Origin: BRH-c54 sp036567945 | GTDB taxonomy: Bacteria; Bacteroidota; Bacteroidia; Flavobacteriales_E; Vicingaceae | DNA length: 37,194 bases | NCBI GenBank assembly: GCA_036567945.1 | Contig: DATCTM010000046.1 | Span: 1-37,194 of the forward strand | Direction of reading: 5' to 3' | Part shown: one piece after another, positions 33,942 to 37,194 of the stretch | How positions within the stretch are numbered: position 1 is the first letter of the stretch | How the letters are laid out: each line of letters begins with the position of its first letter | The notes under the pieces: generated by a model | What the model was told of the DNA's origin: nothing | What the model saw: only the letters and a program-made list of their open reading frames with translations | Database searches by the model: none | Position numbers and translations under genes: made by a program

Positions 33942-36900
33942 ATGAAATTTATGAAACCTAATATGAAAAATTTATTATCAGTATTAACATTAATACTGCT
34001 TTTTGGTTTTAATACTTATGCCTCACATATCCCTGGGGGTAATTTAACATATACTTGTACTGGTACACCAAATCAATATCTACTCACAATGGAATTGTTT
34101 GTTAAATGTCCTAGTACTTTGCCTACTACTCAAAGTAGCTCATATGTCACAATTACTAACAATTGTGGGTTACCTAATCCTGCTTCTGTAACTTTTAATC
34201 AAGTTGGTGTACGTGAAGATGTAACACAAACCTGTGCCTCTCAATTAAGTAATTGCCCTCCTAATCCTTCTGGAGGAGTCCAAGGAGTTTTAATGTACAC
34301 TTATGAGGCTTTAATTACTTTTCCTGCTGCTTGTGATAGTTGGTCTATTTGTTTCAACCTATGTTGTAGAGACAATGCTACCAACGTGTCAGGAAATTCA
34401 AGTAATTCCATGAATTTTTGTACTACCATAAATTCTCAAACACAAGTTTGTGGCAGTTCTCCAACAGTAAATGCAGCACCAATTCCTTATGTTTGTGCAG
34501 GCCAACCAGTTAACTATTGTCTAGGCGCAACGGATCCTGATGGTGACAGTATTTATTACTCTATGATTACTCCTACTAGTAGTGGTAATCCCGTAACTTT
34601 TAACTCACCATATACAACTCAACAACCTTTACAAAACTTTACACTTGACCCTCTTACAGGTTGTGTAACTTTTAATCAACCTACAACTGGTAATTTTGTT
34701 GTTGCATTTTTAATTGAATCATTTGATGCTAATGGAAACCTTACAGGTTCTGTTGTTCACGATTATCAGTTTTATGTTATTAACTGTTCAAACGTAACTC
34801 CTGCAGCTCCTGCAGGAGGAATCACCCTTTTACCTGGTAGTAATGCATATTCAACAGGCCCTAACTCTATAGCGATTTGCGAAGGTGCTTCTGCTTGTTT
34901 TGAAATGACATTTACAGATACAAACCCAAGTGATGTTCTAACAATTGATACTGCTAATTCTAGTATTCTAAATAATTTACCCGGTGCAACTTATACACTA
35001 GTTGGTACTAATCCTTTAACAATTACCGTTTGCTGGACAGTACCTCCAGGTTCTCCAAATTTTATAAATGGAACCATGACAGTTATTGATGGAGCATGTC
35101 CTATTGTAGGTTCTGCTTCTCAAGTAATTGTTATTGATGTAATTAATAGTACTGTTGCACTTAAAGACACCACAATATGTGGAAGCCAATCTGCACAACT
35201 GAGTGCTAATGGAGGACAAACCTTTAATTGGACTTCCATAGCTGGTGATCCAATTATTGTGGGAACTAACTTTTCATGTAATCCTTGTTCAAACCCTATT
35301 GCAACTCCAAGTGTTACTACAACTTATGAAGTTACAAGTAACCTTTCTGGTGGCTGTAATAATAAAGATACAGTAACCGTTACCGTTGTTCCTGATTTTA
35401 CTATGACGGTTTCTCAAAGTTCAACTACATCTTGTTTATTTGAACCAATTCAATTGAATGCAAATGTGCAACCTACCAATCCAGGATATATTTATAATTG
35501 GTATCCAACAAACTATTTAAATAATCCTACTATTTCAAATCCAGAAGCTAATATTTCTGTTCCTGGAACTTATACTTATTATGTTGATGTAACCAACCCT
35601 GGAGGATGTACTAAAAAAGATTCTATTACTATTACCGTGGCTTCAGTAGTTGCTCCTAATATAAATATTTTAACTCCCGACTCTACTATTGAGTGTGATA
35701 GTACTGTTTTAGTGGACTTAGATTTAGGAGGCGGAATACCTGCTACTTGTGGACCAAGTATAACTAATGCATGCTCTTCTCCAGCCACTCAAATTTCTGT
35801 AGGTACACAAACTGGTGCTAATTCTTCTACATCTTACCCTGCCCCTTATGGTAACTGGTACAGAAATGCCAAACATCAATTTTTATTTACTGCTGCCGAG
35901 CTAAATGCAATGGGTTTTATGGGTGGAAAAATAAATGAAATTGCTTGGCAAGTAACCCAAATAAATGGTACAAACGTTTACAATAGCTTCCAAATTTCTA
36001 TGAAATGTACACAATTAACTAATTTAACTACATGGGAAACTGGATTAACACAGGTTTTAAACCCTGTAAACCATATGGTAACTGTAGGGTGGAATACTCA
36101 TCCACTAGATATTGCTTATGAATGGGATGGAACATCAAACATAGTAGTTGAAATTTGTTATAATAATTTAGCAACTAGTTTTACCAATAACTCTATAACT
36201 CCATGGACAACTACAGCATTTACATCAACTATATACTATAGAAGTGATGGAACCGCAGCATGTCCTTACACTGGTACTCCTACTACCTCAACTAATAGAC
36301 CTATTACTAGATTCAATTGGTGTCCAACCACCCCAGATCCAAATGACTTTACGTATGAATGGACTCCTAATTTTGGTATAAATGATACTACATTACAAAA
36401 CCCTACTTTATCACCTACTTTACCTACAACTTATTATGTTACAGTAACTAATATTAATGGAGGTTGTATAGATACTGATTCCATTACCATAACTGTTCAA
36501 TGTTGTGAAATACCACAAATTACTACTACAGATAACACTTGTTATGGTGATACTGATGGTAAAATAGTGGTTACTCCAGTTTGGGTAGTTGGTAGTGAAG
36601 TACAAACTATTACTTATACTGATAGTGCTACTAATACTATATTACAAACCACTCCAAATATGACTGCTGGTAGTGATTCTCTAGAGAACTTACCTGCTGG
36701 AACTTATATTATAACCTCTACAGATACAAGTGGATGTACAACTGATACAACTATTTATATTTATGAACCAGACCAAATGTTTGTTGATAATATTACTGCT
36801 GATGATACCATTTGTATTGATGGTACTAAACAAATTAGTGCAACATCTATTGGTGGTACAGGTGCACACACACTTACATGGACAGACAATACTACTAACA

Positions 36901-37194
36901 CAAATATACCAGGTAACGGACCTCATAATGTAAATCCAATTATTTCGCCTAGTTGTTATGAGGTTTTTGCAACCGATATTAATGGTTGTATATCCGATAC
37001 ACAAGAAGTATGTATCTCATTATTTCCAAACATAACAGGGTCTTCAACTCAATATACTGATACTGTATGTGAAGGTTTTAGCACAACTTTAGATGCTAGT
37101 GCTACAGGTGGATCTGGAGTGGGATATAACTATAATTGGTATGAAGGTGGTGTATTATTAGGTAGTGGAACAACTATGAGTGTTACTCCTGGAA
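33942..37194 (+). CDS. Partial giant secreted protein with SprB-type and Ig-like repeats
   Basis: Open to the window end with no stop: at least 1084 residues, 3' end missing. Start uncertain (ATGs at 33906, 33909, 33942, 33951, 33963); I chose 33942, giving MKFMKPNMKNLLSVLTLILL as signal peptide, ending near NTYA. The mature N-terminal domain (about 32-285, beginning SHIPGGNLTYTC, with FNLCCRDNATN) is a paralogue of that in the gene upstream. Then come Ig-like blocks, including the shared FNWTSIAGDPIIVGTNFSC module, and at about 600-798 a nested beta-rich domain (YPAPYGNWYRNAKHQFLF). A SprB-repeat-like unit (TCYGDTDGKIVVT, about 865) follows, then more Ig-like repeats. Likely type IX-secreted surface protein; the expected C-terminal sorting domain would be beyond the window. 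Confidence 0.85.
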   Translation, partial: MKFMKPNMKNLLSVLTLILLFGFNTYASHIPGGNLTYTCTGTPNQYLLTMELFVKCPSTLPTTQSSSYVTITNNCGLPNPASVTFNQVGVREDVTQTCASQLSNCPPNPSGGVQGVLMYTYEALITFPAACDSWSICFNLCCRDNATNVSGNSSNSMNFCTTINSQTQVCGSSPTVNAAPIPYVCAGQPVNYCLGATDPDGDSIYYSMITPTSSGNPVTFNSPYTTQQPLQNFTLDPLTGCVTFNQPTTGNFVVAFLIESFDANGNLTGSVVHDYQFYVINCSNVTPAAPAGGITLLPGSNAYSTGPNSIAICEGASACFEMTFTDTNPSDVLTIDTANSSILNNLPGATYTLVGTNPLTITVCWTVPPGSPNFINGTMTVIDGACPIVGSASQVIVIDVINSTVALKDTTICGSQSAQLSANGGQTFNWTSIAGDPIIVGTNFSCNPCSNPIATPSVTTTYEVTSNLSGGCNNKDTVTVTVVPDFTMTVSQSSTTSCLFEPIQLNANVQPTNPGYIYNWYPTNYLNNPTISNPEANISVPGTYTYYVDVTNPGGCTKKDSITITVASVVAPNINILTPDSTIECDSTVLVDLDLGGGIPATCGPSITNACSSPATQISVGTQTGANSSTSYPAPYGNWYRNAKHQFLFTAAELNAMGFMGGKINEIAWQVTQINGTNVYNSFQISMKCTQLTNLTTWETGLTQVLNPVNHMVTVGWNTHPLDIAYEWDGTSNIVVEICYNNLATSFTNNSITPWTTTAFTSTIYYRSDGTAACPYTGTPTTSTNRPITRFNWCPTTPDPNDFTYEWTPNFGINDTTLQNPTLSPTLPTTYYVTVTNINGGCIDTDSITITVQCCEIPQITTTDNTCYGDTDGKIVVTPVWVVGSEVQTITYTDSATNTILQTTPNMTAGSDSLENLPAGTYIITSTDTSGCTTDTTIYIYEPDQMFVDNITADDTICIDGTKQISATSIGGTGAHTLTWTDNTTNTNIPGNGPHNVNPIISPSCYEVFATDINGCISDTQEVCISLFPNITGSSTQYTDTVCEGFSTTLDASATGGSGVGYNYNWYEGGVLLGSGTTMSVTPG

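Noticed and set aside
36690..37004. Cysteine-rich minus-strand frame of 104 codons within the giant gene
   Set aside because: Shadow of the plus-strand coding frame, whose Thr/Asn-rich codons give Cys/Ile-rich antisense products.

Overview
This AT-rich 37 kb window (roughly one-third G+C by eye) reads as a chromosomal segment of a Bacteroidota bacterium, most likely near Flavobacteriales. Four things point there: TAnnTTTG-type -7 promoter boxes with no Shine-Dalgarno motifs, outer-membrane protein families typical of the phylum, a gliding/type IX secretion C-terminal domain (CHU_C type) on a large secreted protein, and a long-form IspH. Most of it is ordinary housekeeping sequence. I see no phage, insertion sequence, CRISPR array, tRNA or rRNA.

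Layout. 1-5 kb: alanine racemase (minus), then RseP site-2 protease, a secreted protein of unknown function and a polysaccharide deacetylase (plus), then purN (minus) with two short palindromic repeats at its 3' end. 5-10 kb: the lipid and RNA cluster acpP-fabF-rnc plus a small conserved protein, a lipoprotein (minus), a secreted cyclophilin and pheS. 10.2-12.6 kb: a minus-strand operon of a retropepsin-like (RimB-type) protein, a RimK-type ATP-grasp ligase and an AstE/aspartoacylase-type metallohydrolase, which together look like a system that makes and trims an amino-acid or peptide modification. 12.7-18.8 kb: a secreted YbjN-like protein, then a minus operon of a 225-residue protein, an M28 peptidase and a large sensor with two-component-type propellers and a SpoIIE phosphatase.

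18.9-26.7 kb: a run of plus-strand genes: tdk, a CNNM/CorC-type membrane protein, a gamma-carbonic-anhydrase-like protein, a small membrane protein, a PorV/PorQ-like barrel, a helix-hairpin-helix protein fused to an outer-membrane barrel, an RfbD-like reductase and pabB. 26.7-31 kb: ispH (minus) and a B12-dependent class II ribonucleotide reductase with a strong terminator. 31-37 kb: two tandem paralogous giant secreted proteins sharing an N-terminal domain. The second is cut by the window end.

The points most worth a second look are a perfect 20-bp hairpin inside the first codons of the RNase III gene (possible self-cleavage or attenuation site), the RimB/RimK/AstE operon, a dispersed palindromic repeat translated in frame inside the SpoIIE phosphatase domain, an alanine racemase whose conserved N-terminus lies upstream of any standard start codon, and the tandem giant surface proteins.
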